Positions 1-8,092 of a stretch of 38,035 nt of DNA are shown here, one piece after another. Below the pieces are notes generated by a model. That model was given only the letters and a program-made list of their open reading frames with translations, did not search any database and had not been told where the DNA came from. Origin of the DNA: Streptomyces scabichelini (GTDB lineage: Bacteria > Actinomycetota > Actinomycetes > Streptomycetales > Streptomycetaceae). A program made the translations under genes and the position numbers. The stretch is taken from positions 1 to 38,035 of the forward strand of contig NZ_JAAKZY010000094.1 in the NCBI RefSeq assembly GCF_011045015.1, in the 5' to 3' direction. How positions within the stretch are numbered: position 1 is the first letter of the stretch; each line of letters starts with the position of its first letter.

Positions 1-19
1 CTCCGCCCCCAGACCCCCG

Positions 20-64
20 TATCGGCCTTGCTGCCTCGTCCTCAAACGCCGGACAGGCTGAAAA
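20..64. repeat. Streptomyces-type interspersed intergenic repeat (partial)
   Basis: The stretch around 'cctcaaacgccggacaggct' matches, from memory, a short element scattered between genes in many Streptomyces chromosomes. No second copy occurs in this window, so the call rests on recognition only. Confidence 0.3.
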
Positions 65-65
65 A

Positions 66-78
66 CGCCGCCCCGGCG
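66..78. terminator. small GC hairpin, possible terminator of an upstream gene
   Basis: CGCCG, a 3-base loop and CGGCG form a 5-bp stem preceded by AAAAA and followed by CTTTG. It could end a gene lying left of the window. It is short, so support is weak. Confidence 0.28.
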
Positions 79-80
79 CT

Positions 81-109
81 TTGACAATCCAGTCTGATCA
101 TCTGTTACG
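81..109 (+). promoter_or_regulatory. possible promoter upstream of the sialidase
   Basis: A perfect -35 hexamer TTGACA lies at 81-86. The best -10 candidates 16-18 bases on (around TGTTACGC) match poorly. The sialidase start is about 220 bases downstream, which would mean a long leader; I see no gene in positions 1-326. Confidence 0.3.
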
Positions 110-326
110 CCGTCGGAATGAACTCCCCCAGCCACAGCACCTGACCTCCCCCATCCCTGGCCCCGGACGTTTCACAGTCGCCGCATGGGCATTCATGATC
201 ACGGATCGGACGGAACGACCGCTGCACGCTTCTTGTGTGCCGTCTGAGAGCCCAAGTAGCGTCTGTGGCGCGCACGTTGGACGTGGGATGTCCAGATGTC
301 CGGACGGATGAAGGGCAGGTCGCACC

Positions 327-2201
327 ATGCCGTCAAGTGTTCGCGCACGTCTCAGATCCACCCTGACAGCAGTCGTCACCACCGCCGCGCTGCTCGCGCT
401 GCCGAGTCCCGCGCACACCCAGACGACCGATCAAACCACCGGGTTAGAGCAGCAGGTGCTCTTCAAGGCTTCCCAGGATCCCGGATACGCGTGCTTTCGG
501 ATCCCCGCCGTTGTGAAGACGACGAAAGGCACTCTGCTCGCGTTCGCCGAAGGCCGGGTGAACGACTGCAGCGACGCCGGCGATATAGACATCGTGCTCA
601 AGCGCTCCACGGACGGCGGACGCACCTGGGGCCCGCTCCAGGTCATCAACGAGGGCGGCGGCGACACCCATGGCAACCCCGCTCCGATCGTGGACCGCGA
701 GACGGGCCGCATCGTGCTGGCGGAGACGTACAACCCGGGCCGTACGGACGGTCGCAACTGCGAAGTCCCGTGTGACCGCACCCCGCACATGCAGCACAGC
801 GACGACGACGGCCGCACCTGGTCCGCGCCGCGTGACCTCAGTGACAAGATCCTGCCCGACCACTGGAACTCCTGGTACGCGACCGGGCCCGTGCACGGCA
901 TCCAGCTGACGCGTGGCAAGCACGCGGGCCGGCTCGTCTTCGGTGTCAACGCCGAGACTTGGAACGGCAGTCGAGTCTCCGCCAACCACGCCGCACTCAT
1001 CGTCAGCGACGACGGCGGCGACCACTGGCGGGTCGGGGCGACGGACTCCTGGTCGATACCGGCCAGTGGCACGTTCCGGCAGAAGCCGTCCGAGGTGACC
1101 ATGACCGAGCGCGCCGACGGGGTGATCCTCATCAGCGGCCGTGAGCAGGACGGCACCGATCTCGGCCACCGCGCGCAGACGCTCAGCCGCGACGGCGGCG
1201 ACAGCTTCGCGTCGCCCTTCCGTGCCCTGCCGGATCTCTACACACCCCAAGTCCAGGGTTCCACCCTGCGGTTGGGCGACCGGATCCTGCTCGCCTGTCC
1301 GGCCGATCCGGACCGGCGCCGGACGATGATGGTCCGTTCCTCGTACGACGGCGGGCGCACCTGGGACAGCGTGGACCGCGGCAAGGTCGTCACGACGGAC
1401 TGGTCCGGCTACTCGGACATGGTCGGCATCAACGGCGGCACGGTCGGCCTGCTCTACGAGGGCGGGGCGATAGACGCGCGTGACGAGATCCGTTTCGCAC
1501 GGTTCACCGAGGACTGGCTCGGGCCGCGTCGCGGCCCCGACCCGACCACCGCCGACCTGGCCTCCCTCACGCGCCCCGCGGCGGTCCTCGGCGGCGCGCG
1601 GGAGACGGACGGCGTGCTCGGCGGCTCCCTCCGGTTCGACGGCGCCGACGACGCCGTACGACTGCCGTACAGCGATGAACTGCCGCTCGGGACAAAGGAC
1701 TTCACGGCGTCGCTGTGGTTCCGCTACACGGCCACGACCGGTGAGCAGCCGCTGCTGTGGATGGGCGGGGTCGGCACCACGCAGCCGCAGGTGTGGCTGC
1801 GCGGCGAGCCCGCTTCGAACCGGATTCAGGGGCTGATCACGGTCCGGGACGGCGCGGCGGCCCCGCAGTCCGCCTCGGTCCGCACGACCGGCGCGTACAA
1901 CGACGGGAAGTGGCACCATCTCGCGCTGCGCCGGGGCGGGGGACAGCTCACGCTGTTCATCGACGGCACGCCGATCAGTACGGCGGACGTGCCGGGTTCC
2001 GTGAGCCGCAATTCACCGTTCGGCGTGCACATCGGCCAGAAGCTCGACAGCCGGGCGCACTTCACGGGGTCGATCGACGACGTACGCGTCTATGACCGGG
2101 CGTTGACGGACGGAGAGGTGACCAACATCAGAACCCGGGCGTCTGTGACGCGGGACACCGTCCTGTGGCTTCCCATGGACCATGTGAGCGGCAGCAACTA
2201 A
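327..2201 (+). CDS. secreted exo-alpha-sialidase (GH33-like) with C-terminal LamG-like domain
   Basis: A 624-residue exported enzyme predicted to release terminal sialic acids from glycans outside the cell. Residues 1-31 look like a signal peptide. The six-bladed sialidase fold is signalled by the FRIP motif (Arg58), the acidic stretch NDCSDAGDIDIV just after it, and repeated Asp-boxes (STDGGRTW near 94, then SDDDGRTW, SDDGGDHW, SRDGGDSF, SYDGGRTW). A late Tyr/Glu region (YSDMVGINGG, LLYEGG) fits the catalytic Tyr-Glu part. Residues about 420-615 (LWFRYTATTGEQPLLWMGG onward) form a LamG/concanavalin-like module, probably for carbohydrate binding. The start at 327 follows an AAGGGCAGG ribosome site. 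Leu40, at the signal/mature boundary, is encoded by TTA (444-446), a rare bldA-dependent codon. The next gene begins 10 bases downstream. Confidence 0.9.
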   Translation: MPSSVRARLRSTLTAVVTTAALLALPSPAHTQTTDQTTGLEQQVLFKASQDPGYACFRIPAVVKTTKGTLLAFAEGRVNDCSDAGDIDIVLKRSTDGGRTWGPLQVINEGGGDTHGNPAPIVDRETGRIVLAETYNPGRTDGRNCEVPCDRTPHMQHSDDDGRTWSAPRDLSDKILPDHWNSWYATGPVHGIQLTRGKHAGRLVFGVNAETWNGSRVSANHAALIVSDDGGDHWRVGATDSWSIPASGTFRQKPSEVTMTERADGVILISGREQDGTDLGHRAQTLSRDGGDSFASPFRALPDLYTPQVQGSTLRLGDRILLACPADPDRRRTMMVRSSYDGGRTWDSVDRGKVVTTDWSGYSDMVGINGGTVGLLYEGGAIDARDEIRFARFTEDWLGPRRGPDPTTADLASLTRPAAVLGGARETDGVLGGSLRFDGADDAVRLPYSDELPLGTKDFTASLWFRYTATTGEQPLLWMGGVGTTQPQVWLRGEPASNRIQGLITVRDGAAAPQSASVRTTGAYNDGKWHHLALRRGGGQLTLFIDGTPISTADVPGSVSRNSPFGVHIGQKLDSRAHFTGSIDDVRVYDRALTDGEVTNIRTRASVTRDTVLWLPMDHVSGSN

Positions 2202-2211
2202 CGTCCCGTGC

Positions 2212-3462
2212 GTGCCCGACGACGCACGAGCACGACACCGTACGGGGACCGGGCTCGGCCTGCTCCTTGCCCTGGTCCTCGGCGCCGCGCTGCTCACCGC
2301 CCTCCCGGACGACGACGATCGCCGGGAGGGCGACTGCACGGCCCGTACGGTCGCGTCGTGGGCCGCGGAGCCGGACCTGACGAACGAGTTCTCCCGGTAC
2401 GGGAACGACATCTCACGGACCGACGACTGGACCGGCGGCGACGGCACGCACTCGGTGCGGCTGCCGGACGGGCGGGTGCTGTGGCTGTTCTCGGACACGT
2501 ATCTCGGCCAGGTGTACGGCCCGCCGAACCCGGTCGGCGAGTCGTACGTCTGGCGGGACCAGAACGCGCCCCTGGTGCGCAACTCGGCCGTGGTCATGTC
2601 CGAGGAGGGCCGTCTCCAGAGCACCCTGCCCGCGCCGCTGTTCCAGGACCCGGCCCCCGGGCAGTGGCGCTGGCCGGTCGCGGCCCGCGTCGAGGCCCGC
2701 TCCCCCGGCTCCTCCGAACAGGTCGTACGCGTCCTGCTGTGGACCCGTGCGAACGGCGCGTACCCCTGGATCTACGGCGTCCCCACCGCCACCGAGGTCG
2801 CCACGCTCTCGCTGCCCGATCTGCGGGTCGAGGGCATCGTCAAGGTCCTCGACCAGCAGCAGGTGCAGGATCCGGCGCGGCGGGTGCTGTTCGGCACGAC
2901 GGCGATGGCCGGTGACGGCGACGACGGTGACTGGACGTACGTGTTCGGCGGCGACGACGGGCAGGCCGCCTCGCGCCCGGCCTCGAAGGCGTATGTGGCG
3001 CGCGTGCCCCGCGACCGGCTGGCGGAACCGGACGCGTGGCAGTACTGGGACGGCGGGCAGTGGTCCGCCACCGCGTCGCGGCTGAAACCCGTGCTCGGGG
3101 ACGGCCAGAAGAAGGGCGTGGGCAGCGCGTTCACGGTCGTGCGCGACGACGGCACGTGGGTGCTGTTCACGATGGCGGCGGGCGCCCAGGGGCTGACGAC
3201 CGTCACCTCGTACTGGGCGTGCTCACCCACCGGGCCGTGGCGCGGGCCCGCCAAGGGCTTCAGCCCGCCGCTGCCCGAGCAGAGGTCGGGTGTGGCGGCG
3301 TACAACCCGCAGATGCACCCGGCGCTCGACGACGGCAGGCTCGTGCTCAGTTACGACGTCAACTGGCTGGACACGACCGGGACCACGGCGCAGGCGAACC
3401 TCAGCCGGAACGTGTCCCTGTACCGACCGCGATTCGTGACTCTGAAGCTGGGGTCGGGGTGA
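2212..3462 (+). CDS. DUF4185-like secreted or membrane-anchored protein
   Basis: A 416-residue protein with a short basic N-terminus and one hydrophobic segment (about residues 14-31, GLGLLLALVLGAALLTAL), so it is a signal anchor or signal peptide. The rest resembles DUF4185/DUF5005-type beta-propeller proteins: LPDGRVLWLFSDTYLG near residue 84 is the family's 'W-L-F-x-DT' signature, followed by repeated blade-like strands (WTYVFGGDDG, TWVLFTMAAGAQG, YNPQMHPALDDGRLVLSYDVN). The biochemical activity is unproven; such proteins are often treated as putative glycan-active enzymes. The GTG start lies 10 bases after the sialidase stop, so the two are probably cotranscribed and may act on the same glycan. 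The ribosome site is weak, consistent with translational coupling. Its 3' end overlaps the convergent carrier gene by 62 bases. Confidence 0.72.
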   Translation: MPDDARARHRTGTGLGLLLALVLGAALLTALPDDDDRREGDCTARTVASWAAEPDLTNEFSRYGNDISRTDDWTGGDGTHSVRLPDGRVLWLFSDTYLGQVYGPPNPVGESYVWRDQNAPLVRNSAVVMSEEGRLQSTLPAPLFQDPAPGQWRWPVAARVEARSPGSSEQVVRVLLWTRANGAYPWIYGVPTATEVATLSLPDLRVEGIVKVLDQQQVQDPARRVLFGTTAMAGDGDDGDWTYVFGGDDGQAASRPASKAYVARVPRDRLAEPDAWQYWDGGQWSATASRLKPVLGDGQKKGVGSAFTVVRDDGTWVLFTMAAGAQGLTTVTSYWACSPTGPWRGPAKGFSPPLPEQRSGVAAYNPQMHPALDDGRLVLSYDVNWLDTTGTTAQANLSRNVSLYRPRFVTLKLGSG

Positions 3463-4438
3463 GGTCCGGCTCGGGATCGCGGGAGCGGCGCTTGGCGATC
3501 ACCGCGCAGACCATGAGCTGCATCTGGTGGAAGAGCATCAGCGGCAGCACGGCCAGCGAGGCCTGTGCCCCGAACAGGACGCTCGCCATGGGCAGTCCGG
3601 CCGCCAGGGACTTCTTCGACCCGGCGAACTGGATGGTGATCCGGTCCTCGCGGCCGAAGCGCAGCGCCTTCGAGCCGTACCAGGTGAGCGTGAGCATCAC
3701 GGCGAGCAGGACCGCCTCGACCGCGAGGAGACCCGCCAGGCGTATCGGGCTGACCTGCTGCCAGATGCCCTGGACCATGCCTTCGCTGAACGCGGTGTAG
3801 ACGACCAGGAGTATCGAGCCGCGGTCGACGAGGCCGGTGATGCGCTTGTGGCGTGCCAGGAACGCGCCGATCCAGCGGCGCAGCACCTGACCCGCCGCGA
3901 ACGGCACGAGCAGTTGCAGCACGATCTTGACGATCGAGTCCGCGGAGAAGCCGCCGCCTGCGCTGCCGAGGAGCGTCGCCGCCAGCAGCGGGGTGATCAC
4001 GATGCCCGCGAGGGAGGAGAAGGAGCCCGCGCAGATCGCGGCGGGCACGTTGCCGCGCGCGATGGACGTGAACGCGATCGAGGACTGGACCGTCGAGGGC
4101 ACCAGCGTGAGGAAGAGCAGTCCGGTGTAGAGGGAGTGCGTCAGGAACACCGGTTCAAGACCGCGGGCCGCCAGGCCGAGCAGCGGGAACACCACGAACG
4201 TGCAGGCCAGCACCGTGACGTGGAGCCGCCAGTGGCGCAGCCCGTCCAGCGCCTCGCTGGTCGACAGGCGTACCCCGTACAGGAAGAAGAGGAGAGCGAT
4301 CGCGCCCGTCGACGCCCAGTCCGCGACATCGGCCGCCGTCCCCCGGGCGGGCAGCAGAGCCGCGAGGCCCACCGTCCCGAGCAGCAGCAGGATGTACGGG
4401 TCGATCGGCAGCCAGGACGGCCACTTCAGGCGTTTCAC
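3401..4438 (-). CDS. bile acid:sodium symporter-like carrier (SBF family)
   Basis: A membrane carrier of 345 residues with about ten hydrophobic segments, starting VKRLKWPSWLPIDPYILLLL. Family features: an early FFLYGVRLS region, a middle LVPSTVQSSIAFTSIARGN motif typical of the SBF-like (PF13593) branch, and FAGSKKSLAAGLPMASVLFG near the C-terminus. Members move organic anions or sulfonates with Na+; the substrate here is unknown. I chose the GTG at 4438, preceded by GGAG, because the 43 residues upstream in frame are Pro/Thr/Arg-rich and not membrane-like. It is divergent from the LysR gene, which probably controls it. The C-terminal 20 codons run antisense over the end of the preceding DUF4185-like gene. 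Confidence 0.82.
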   Translation of the reverse strand: MKRLKWPSWLPIDPYILLLLGTVGLAALLPARGTAADVADWASTGAIALLFFLYGVRLSTSEALDGLRHWRLHVTVLACTFVVFPLLGLAARGLEPVFLTHSLYTGLLFLTLVPSTVQSSIAFTSIARGNVPAAICAGSFSSLAGIVITPLLAATLLGSAGGGFSADSIVKIVLQLLVPFAAGQVLRRWIGAFLARHKRITGLVDRGSILLVVYTAFSEGMVQGIWQQVSPIRLAGLLAVEAVLLAVMLTLTWYGSKALRFGREDRITIQFAGSKKSLAAGLPMASVLFGAQASLAVLPLMLFHQMQLMVCAVIAKRRSRDPEPDLTPTPASESRIAVGTGTRSG

Positions 4439-4584
4439 GGTGCTCCGTTGCTGAGTCGGTTCTCGTCGGTTCTTGTCGGTTGTCGCCGACGGGTTTGTCG
4501 CCGGGTGGGGCGCAGAATCGTGCCCTCTCCATGGTCCTCCTTCGCATCGTGATCGGGAATCCGGCATACCGCTCTGACTGTCAT

Positions 4585-4603
4585 CACGTATCGCGATAAC
4601 GTG
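4585..4603. promoter_or_regulatory. near-palindromic operator between carrier and LysR gene
   Basis: CACGTATCGCGATAACGTG has inverted arms CACGT/ACGTG around a perfect TATCGCGATA core. It sits 5 bases upstream of the LysR start and in front of the divergent carrier. Its position and T-N-A symmetry fit a LysR-type autoregulatory site. That LysR is the binder is inference. Confidence 0.55.
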
Positions 4604-4608
4604 AGGGC

Positions 4609-5472
4609 ATGTACGAGCCTTCGCATCTGCGTACTTTCCTGGCCGTGGCCCAGACGCTGAGCTTCACGCAGGCCGCCCGGCGTCTGGGTCTGCGCCAGTC
4701 GACGGTCAGCCAGCATGTGCGCCGGCTCGAGGACACGGCCGGGCGGCAGCTGTTCTCGCGGGACACCCACTCCGTGGAGCTGACGCAGGACGGCGAGGCG
4801 ATGCTCGGCTTCGCACGCCGCATCCTGGAGGCGCACGAGCAGGCGGCGGCGTTCTTCACGGGGACGCGCCTGCGCGGCCGGCTGCGCTTCGGCGCGTCCG
4901 AGGACTTCGTGCTCACGCGGCTGACCGAGATCCTGGAAGGCTTCCGCCACGACCACCCCGAGGTCGACCTGGAGCTGACGGTCGAGCTCTCGGGAACGTT
5001 GCACGAGCAACTCGCCGACGGCAAGCTCGACCTGGTCCTGGCCAAACGGCGCCCCGAGGATCCGCGCGGCCAACTGGTGTGGCACGACCGCCTGGTCTGG
5101 ATCGGGGCGGAACACCTCCGGCTGGATGCCGAGCGCCCGGTGCCGTTGATCGTGTACCCGCCGCCGGGGATCACGCGGGCTCTGGCGCTGGAGGCGCTGG
5201 AACGCCAGGGCCGGTCCTGGCGCATCGCCTGCACCAGCGGCAGCCTCAGCGGCCTCATCGCCGCCGCCCGAGCGGGCCTCGGCGTCATGGCCCACTCCCG
5301 GGGCCTGATCCCCCCGGGACTCACCCGCATCCCGGACCGCGCGGGCCTCCCCGAACTCGGCGAGGTCGACTTCGTCCTGGTCCACGGCAGACGCCGGACG
5401 CCGGCACAGGGAGCGGCGGAAGCACTGGCGACGAGGATCCTTGCGGGCGGGCACCGGCTGCACCGGCGTTAG
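4609..5472 (+). CDS. LysR-family transcriptional regulator
   Basis: A 287-residue regulator. Residues 1-60 form the LysR winged helix-turn-helix (HLRTFLAVAQTLSFTQAARR, then QSTVSQHVRRLE and LFSRDTHSVELTQDG). Residues about 88-285 are the periplasmic-binding-protein-like effector domain (LRGRLRFGASEDFVLTRL, then GKLDLVLAKR). Length is normal for the family. The ATG at 4609 follows the palindrome by 5 bases, so the message may be leaderless or nearly so. It is divergent from the SBF-like carrier; this regulator/carrier pairing suggests it senses the transported compound. Its last 4 bases overlap a decayed gene on the other strand. Confidence 0.9.
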   Translation: MYEPSHLRTFLAVAQTLSFTQAARRLGLRQSTVSQHVRRLEDTAGRQLFSRDTHSVELTQDGEAMLGFARRILEAHEQAAAFFTGTRLRGRLRFGASEDFVLTRLTEILEGFRHDHPEVDLELTVELSGTLHEQLADGKLDLVLAKRRPEDPRGQLVWHDRLVWIGAEHLRLDAERPVPLIVYPPPGITRALALEALERQGRSWRIACTSGSLSGLIAAARAGLGVMAHSRGLIPPGLTRIPDRAGLPELGEVDFVLVHGRRRTPAQGAAEALATRILAGGHRLHRR

Positions 5473-5540
5473 CGCAGCGGCGGCTGGTAGGTGAGCTGCT
5501 TGACCCGGCGCAGGAACGGGGCGCTCTCCACGTGCTGGAC
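5469..5540 (-). pseudogene. C-terminal remnant of a probable AsnC/Lrp-family regulator
   Basis: Reading leftward from about 5540, one frame gives VQHVESAPFLRRVKQLTYQP, then PLR and a TAA at 5471-5469. This looks like the last strand and tail of a Lrp/AsnC effector domain, but only about 23 residues remain and the frame loses sense at about 5540, where a different gene's frame begins on the opposite strand. I read it as the truncated end of a regulator whose 5' part was deleted together with the 5' part of the neighbouring transporter. Family assignment is from memory of C-terminal patterns. Confidence 0.42.
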
Positions 5541-5853
5541 CGCACTGGTGCCGGGTCTTGTGGTGGCGGGCATCGGCACCGGACTGGTCTCCCCCGGCCT
5601 CGCCGGGGCGGCACTCACGGCGGTGTCGCCGTCTTCGGGACGGTCCTCACGTCACGCATGCGGGACACGCTCTCGCAGGACGCGGCGCACACGCTCGCGG
5701 CCGGGGGCGCGGCGGCACTGCGCGACGTACTGCCCGAGCACGCCCTGCGTGAGGCCTTCGCCTCGGGGCTCAACGCGGCGTCGGTGACGGCAGGTGTGAC
5801 AGGACTGCTCGCCGCGACGCTGGTACTGGTGACGGTACGAACACGAACCAAGC
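5535..5853 (+). pseudogene. MFS drug-efflux transporter remnant with internal deletion
   Basis: Two frames carry successive parts of a 14-TM EmrB/QacA-type MFS protein. From about 5535 to 5626 one frame reads WTALVPGLVVAGIGTGLVSP and continues GLAGAALTAV, matching the late conserved 'G-x-G-x-G-x-x-x-P' segment. From about 5618 a second frame reads GVAVFGTVLTSRM, then an Ala-rich loop and FASGLNAASVTAGVTGLLAA, matching the last helices. The roughly 25 residues that normally join them (the 'P..RAG.ASG..N..RQ.GGA' stretch) are missing and the frame changes there. The N-terminal two-thirds is absent. It is a decayed gene without plausible function. Confidence 0.62.
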
Positions 5854-5912
5854 CGCTCCCCGAAGGGGCGCGGGGAAGGGCGCGAGCAACGCACGACAAC
5901 CCGCACCTGACC
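5851..5912. repeat. interspersed 'ccccgc..ggggcgcgggga' hairpin element, degenerate copy
   Basis: CCCC-GAA-GGGG at 5858-5868 is followed by GCGCGGGGAAGGGCGCGA, the same word pattern as the elements at 7997-8075, 22621-22690 and 29131-29205. It lies just after the MFS remnant, consistent with having been that gene's terminator. Confidence 0.5.
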
Positions 5913-6148
5913 ACCGGCGACGCCCCCGCTCTCAAAGCGGAGCGCTTTCGTACAGATTCCGTGGAGATTAAGAGCCGGAAACCTACGCAGGCGTAAGAAT
6001 TCTGCCCCAACCGATCCCGTTGAAGCCGCAGATAAACGCCTGACCAGCACATATAACACAACGAATCCACCCGGCACCGCCACTCCCGCGGCAGCGCAAC
6101 GTGGGGTAGCTTTCACCGCGCTGTGCGGAGCGCCACAAGGAGCGGGGA
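5913..6148 (+). other. gene-free leader of the acyl-CoA synthetase gene
   Basis: This stretch has lower GC than its surroundings. It holds an AAAGC/GCTTT inverted pair near 5934-5950 and a TAGCTT (6107-6112) that could be a -10 box without a clear -35. An AAGGAG ribosome site at about 6136 precedes the TTG start. I see no gene in it. Confidence 0.35.
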
Positions 6149-7975
6149 TTGCGCGAGTTCACCAACCCACCGTTGGCGTCGGCGCCGCCGGTGGGCGGCT
6201 TGGCCGATGTCGTCTTCGACCATGCCCTGGAGGACCCGCTCTATGTCGCGCTCGGCCGCAAGGACGAGCAGGGCCAGTGGCGCGATGTGACCTCGGCCGA
6301 GTTCCGCGACGAGGTACTGGCCCTGGCCAAGGGTTTGCTTGCCCAAGGCATCCGGTTCGGCGACCGGGTCGCGATCATGTCCCGTACGCGCTACGAGTGG
6401 ACGCTCTTCGACTTCGCACTGTGGTCGATCGGCGCCCAGGTCGTGCCGATCTACCCCACGTCCTCGGCCGAGCAGGTCTTCTGGACGCTGCACGACTCGC
6501 AGGTGTCGGCCGCGATGGTGGAGCACGAGGACCACGCGATGACGATCGCCACGGTCATCGACCGGCTGCCGATGCTGCGCCGGCTCTGGCAGCTGGACGT
6601 GGGCGCGGTGCAGGAGCTGTACGAGGCGGGCGCGCACCTCGACGACGAGGTGGTACACAGGCACCGGCGCGCGGTCACACCCGAGTCGACCGCGACGATC
6701 ATCTACACCTCCGGCACCACCGGCCGCCCCAAGGGCTGTGTCATCACGCACGCCAACTTCATGTTCGAGACGGACACGGCCATCGAACGCTGGGAGCCCC
6801 TGTTCCACTCGAAGAAGGGCGACCAGGCGGCCACCCTGCTGTTCCTGCCGCTCGCGCACGTCTTCGGGCGCATGGTGCAGGTCGCCGCCATCCGCGGCAA
6901 GGTCAAGTTCGGCCACCAGCCGCAGATGAGCGCGGCCGCCCTGCTGCCCGATCTGGCCGCGTTCAGGCCGACGTTCTTTCTCGCGGTGCCCTACATCTTC
7001 GAGAAGGTCTTCAACGCGGCGCGCAGGAAGGCCGAGAAGGAGGGCAAGGCCGGTCCGTTCGAGAAGGCCGTCGAGGTCGCCGTGCGGTACGCGGACGCGG
7101 TGGAGGCGAAGGCGTGGGGCATCGGTCCCGGCCCTTCGGCGGCCCTGCGGGTGCAGCACCAGCTCTTCGACAAGCTCGTCTACTCCAAGATCCGCGACGC
7201 GATGGGCGGGCGCGTGAAGCACGCCATGTCCGGCGGTTCGGCGATGGACCGGCGGCTCGGGCTGTTCTTCTCGGGCGCGGGCGTCCAGATCTACGAGGGG
7301 TACGGGCTCACCGAGTCCACCGCGGCCGCGACCGCCAACCCGCCCGAGCGCACCCGGTACGGCACCGTGGGGCAGCCGTTCCCGGGCACCACCGTGCACA
7401 TCGCGGACGACGGCGAGATCTGGCTGCACGGCCCCAATGTCTTCCAGGGCTACCTCAACGACCCCAAGTCCACCGACGCGACCCTGCACGACGGCTGGCT
7501 GGCCACCGGTGACCTGGGCTCGCTCGACGAGGACGGCTTCCTGACCATCACCGGGCGCAAGAAGGAGATCCTGGTGACGTCCGGCGGCAAGAGCGTCTCG
7601 CCCGGGCAGCTGGAGGAGCGGGTGCGCGACCATCCGCTGGTCGCGCAGTGCATCGTCGTCGGCAACGACCGCCCGTACATCGCGGCGCTCGTCACGCTGG
7701 ACGGCGAGGCCGTCGAGCACTGGCTCCAGATGCGCGGCAAGCCGCAGTTGTCCCCGGCCGAGCTGGTGCGCGACCCGGACCTGGAGACCGAGGTGCGCCG
7801 GGCGGTGGTCGCCGCGAACACGCTGGTCTCGCAGGCCGAGTCGATCCGTACGTTCCGGATACTGGCCCATCAGTTCACCGAGGAGCACGGGCTGTTGACG
7901 CCTTCGCTGAAGCTGAAGCGGAAGGCGATCGAGAACGCGTACTCGTCCGAGGTGGATGCGCTGTACCGGGCCTAG
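6149..7975 (+). CDS. long-chain fatty-acid--CoA ligase (AMP-forming)
   Basis: A 608-residue ANL-superfamily enzyme that activates a fatty acid to its AMP ester and transfers it to CoA; cytoplasmic or membrane-associated. Visible motifs: the P-loop YTSGTTGRPKG near residue 190, YEGYGLTES near 385, ATGDLG near 452, the hinge TGRKKEILVTSGGKSVSPGQ near 468-487, and a C-terminal SLKLKRKAI carrying the catalytic Lys region. The length and the long insert before YGLTES are those of the bacterial FadD15-like long-chain branch. The TTG start (LREFTNPPL) is chosen because AAGGAG sits 8 bases upstream. It appears monocistronic, ending in the hairpin element at about 8039. Confidence 0.93.
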   Translation: MREFTNPPLASAPPVGGLADVVFDHALEDPLYVALGRKDEQGQWRDVTSAEFRDEVLALAKGLLAQGIRFGDRVAIMSRTRYEWTLFDFALWSIGAQVVPIYPTSSAEQVFWTLHDSQVSAAMVEHEDHAMTIATVIDRLPMLRRLWQLDVGAVQELYEAGAHLDDEVVHRHRRAVTPESTATIIYTSGTTGRPKGCVITHANFMFETDTAIERWEPLFHSKKGDQAATLLFLPLAHVFGRMVQVAAIRGKVKFGHQPQMSAAALLPDLAAFRPTFFLAVPYIFEKVFNAARRKAEKEGKAGPFEKAVEVAVRYADAVEAKAWGIGPGPSAALRVQHQLFDKLVYSKIRDAMGGRVKHAMSGGSAMDRRLGLFFSGAGVQIYEGYGLTESTAAATANPPERTRYGTVGQPFPGTTVHIADDGEIWLHGPNVFQGYLNDPKSTDATLHDGWLATGDLGSLDEDGFLTITGRKKEILVTSGGKSVSPGQLEERVRDHPLVAQCIVVGNDRPYIAALVTLDGEAVEHWLQMRGKPQLSPAELVRDPDLETEVRRAVVAANTLVSQAESIRTFRILAHQFTEEHGLLTPSLKLKRKAIENAYSSEVDALYRA

Positions 7976-7996
7976 GCGCTCCGCTGGAGGTACAGT

Positions 7997-8075
7997 TTTG
8001 AAGCTGCGGGCCGGTGGGGGCTGGTCGCGCAGTTCCCCGCGCCCCTATCGGGGCGCGCGGTGCTGCACCTGACTT
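7997..8075. repeat. interspersed hairpin element / probable bidirectional terminator
   Basis: The element reads gctgcgggcc, then ctggtcgcgcagttccccgc, then the hairpin CGCGCCCC-TATC-GGGGCGCG (8038-8057, 8-bp stem). It lies between the convergent ends of the acyl-CoA ligase and the lyase. A near-identical copy lies at 29131-29205 and an inverted copy at 22621-22690. Confidence 0.75.
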
Positions 8076-8092
8076 CGCCAGACCTGCGCGCG

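Noticed and set aside
444..1919. Long minus-strand open frame opposite the sialidase (and similar long antisense frames elsewhere)
   Set aside because: High-GC DNA gives long shadow frames. It has no domain, an Arg/Val/Gly-rich composition, and lies wholly under a recognised gene.
5934..5950. AAAGC/GCTTT pair as a LacI-type operator for the acyl-CoA ligase
   Set aside because: Short arms, 200 bases upstream of the gene, inside a decayed region; not enough support.
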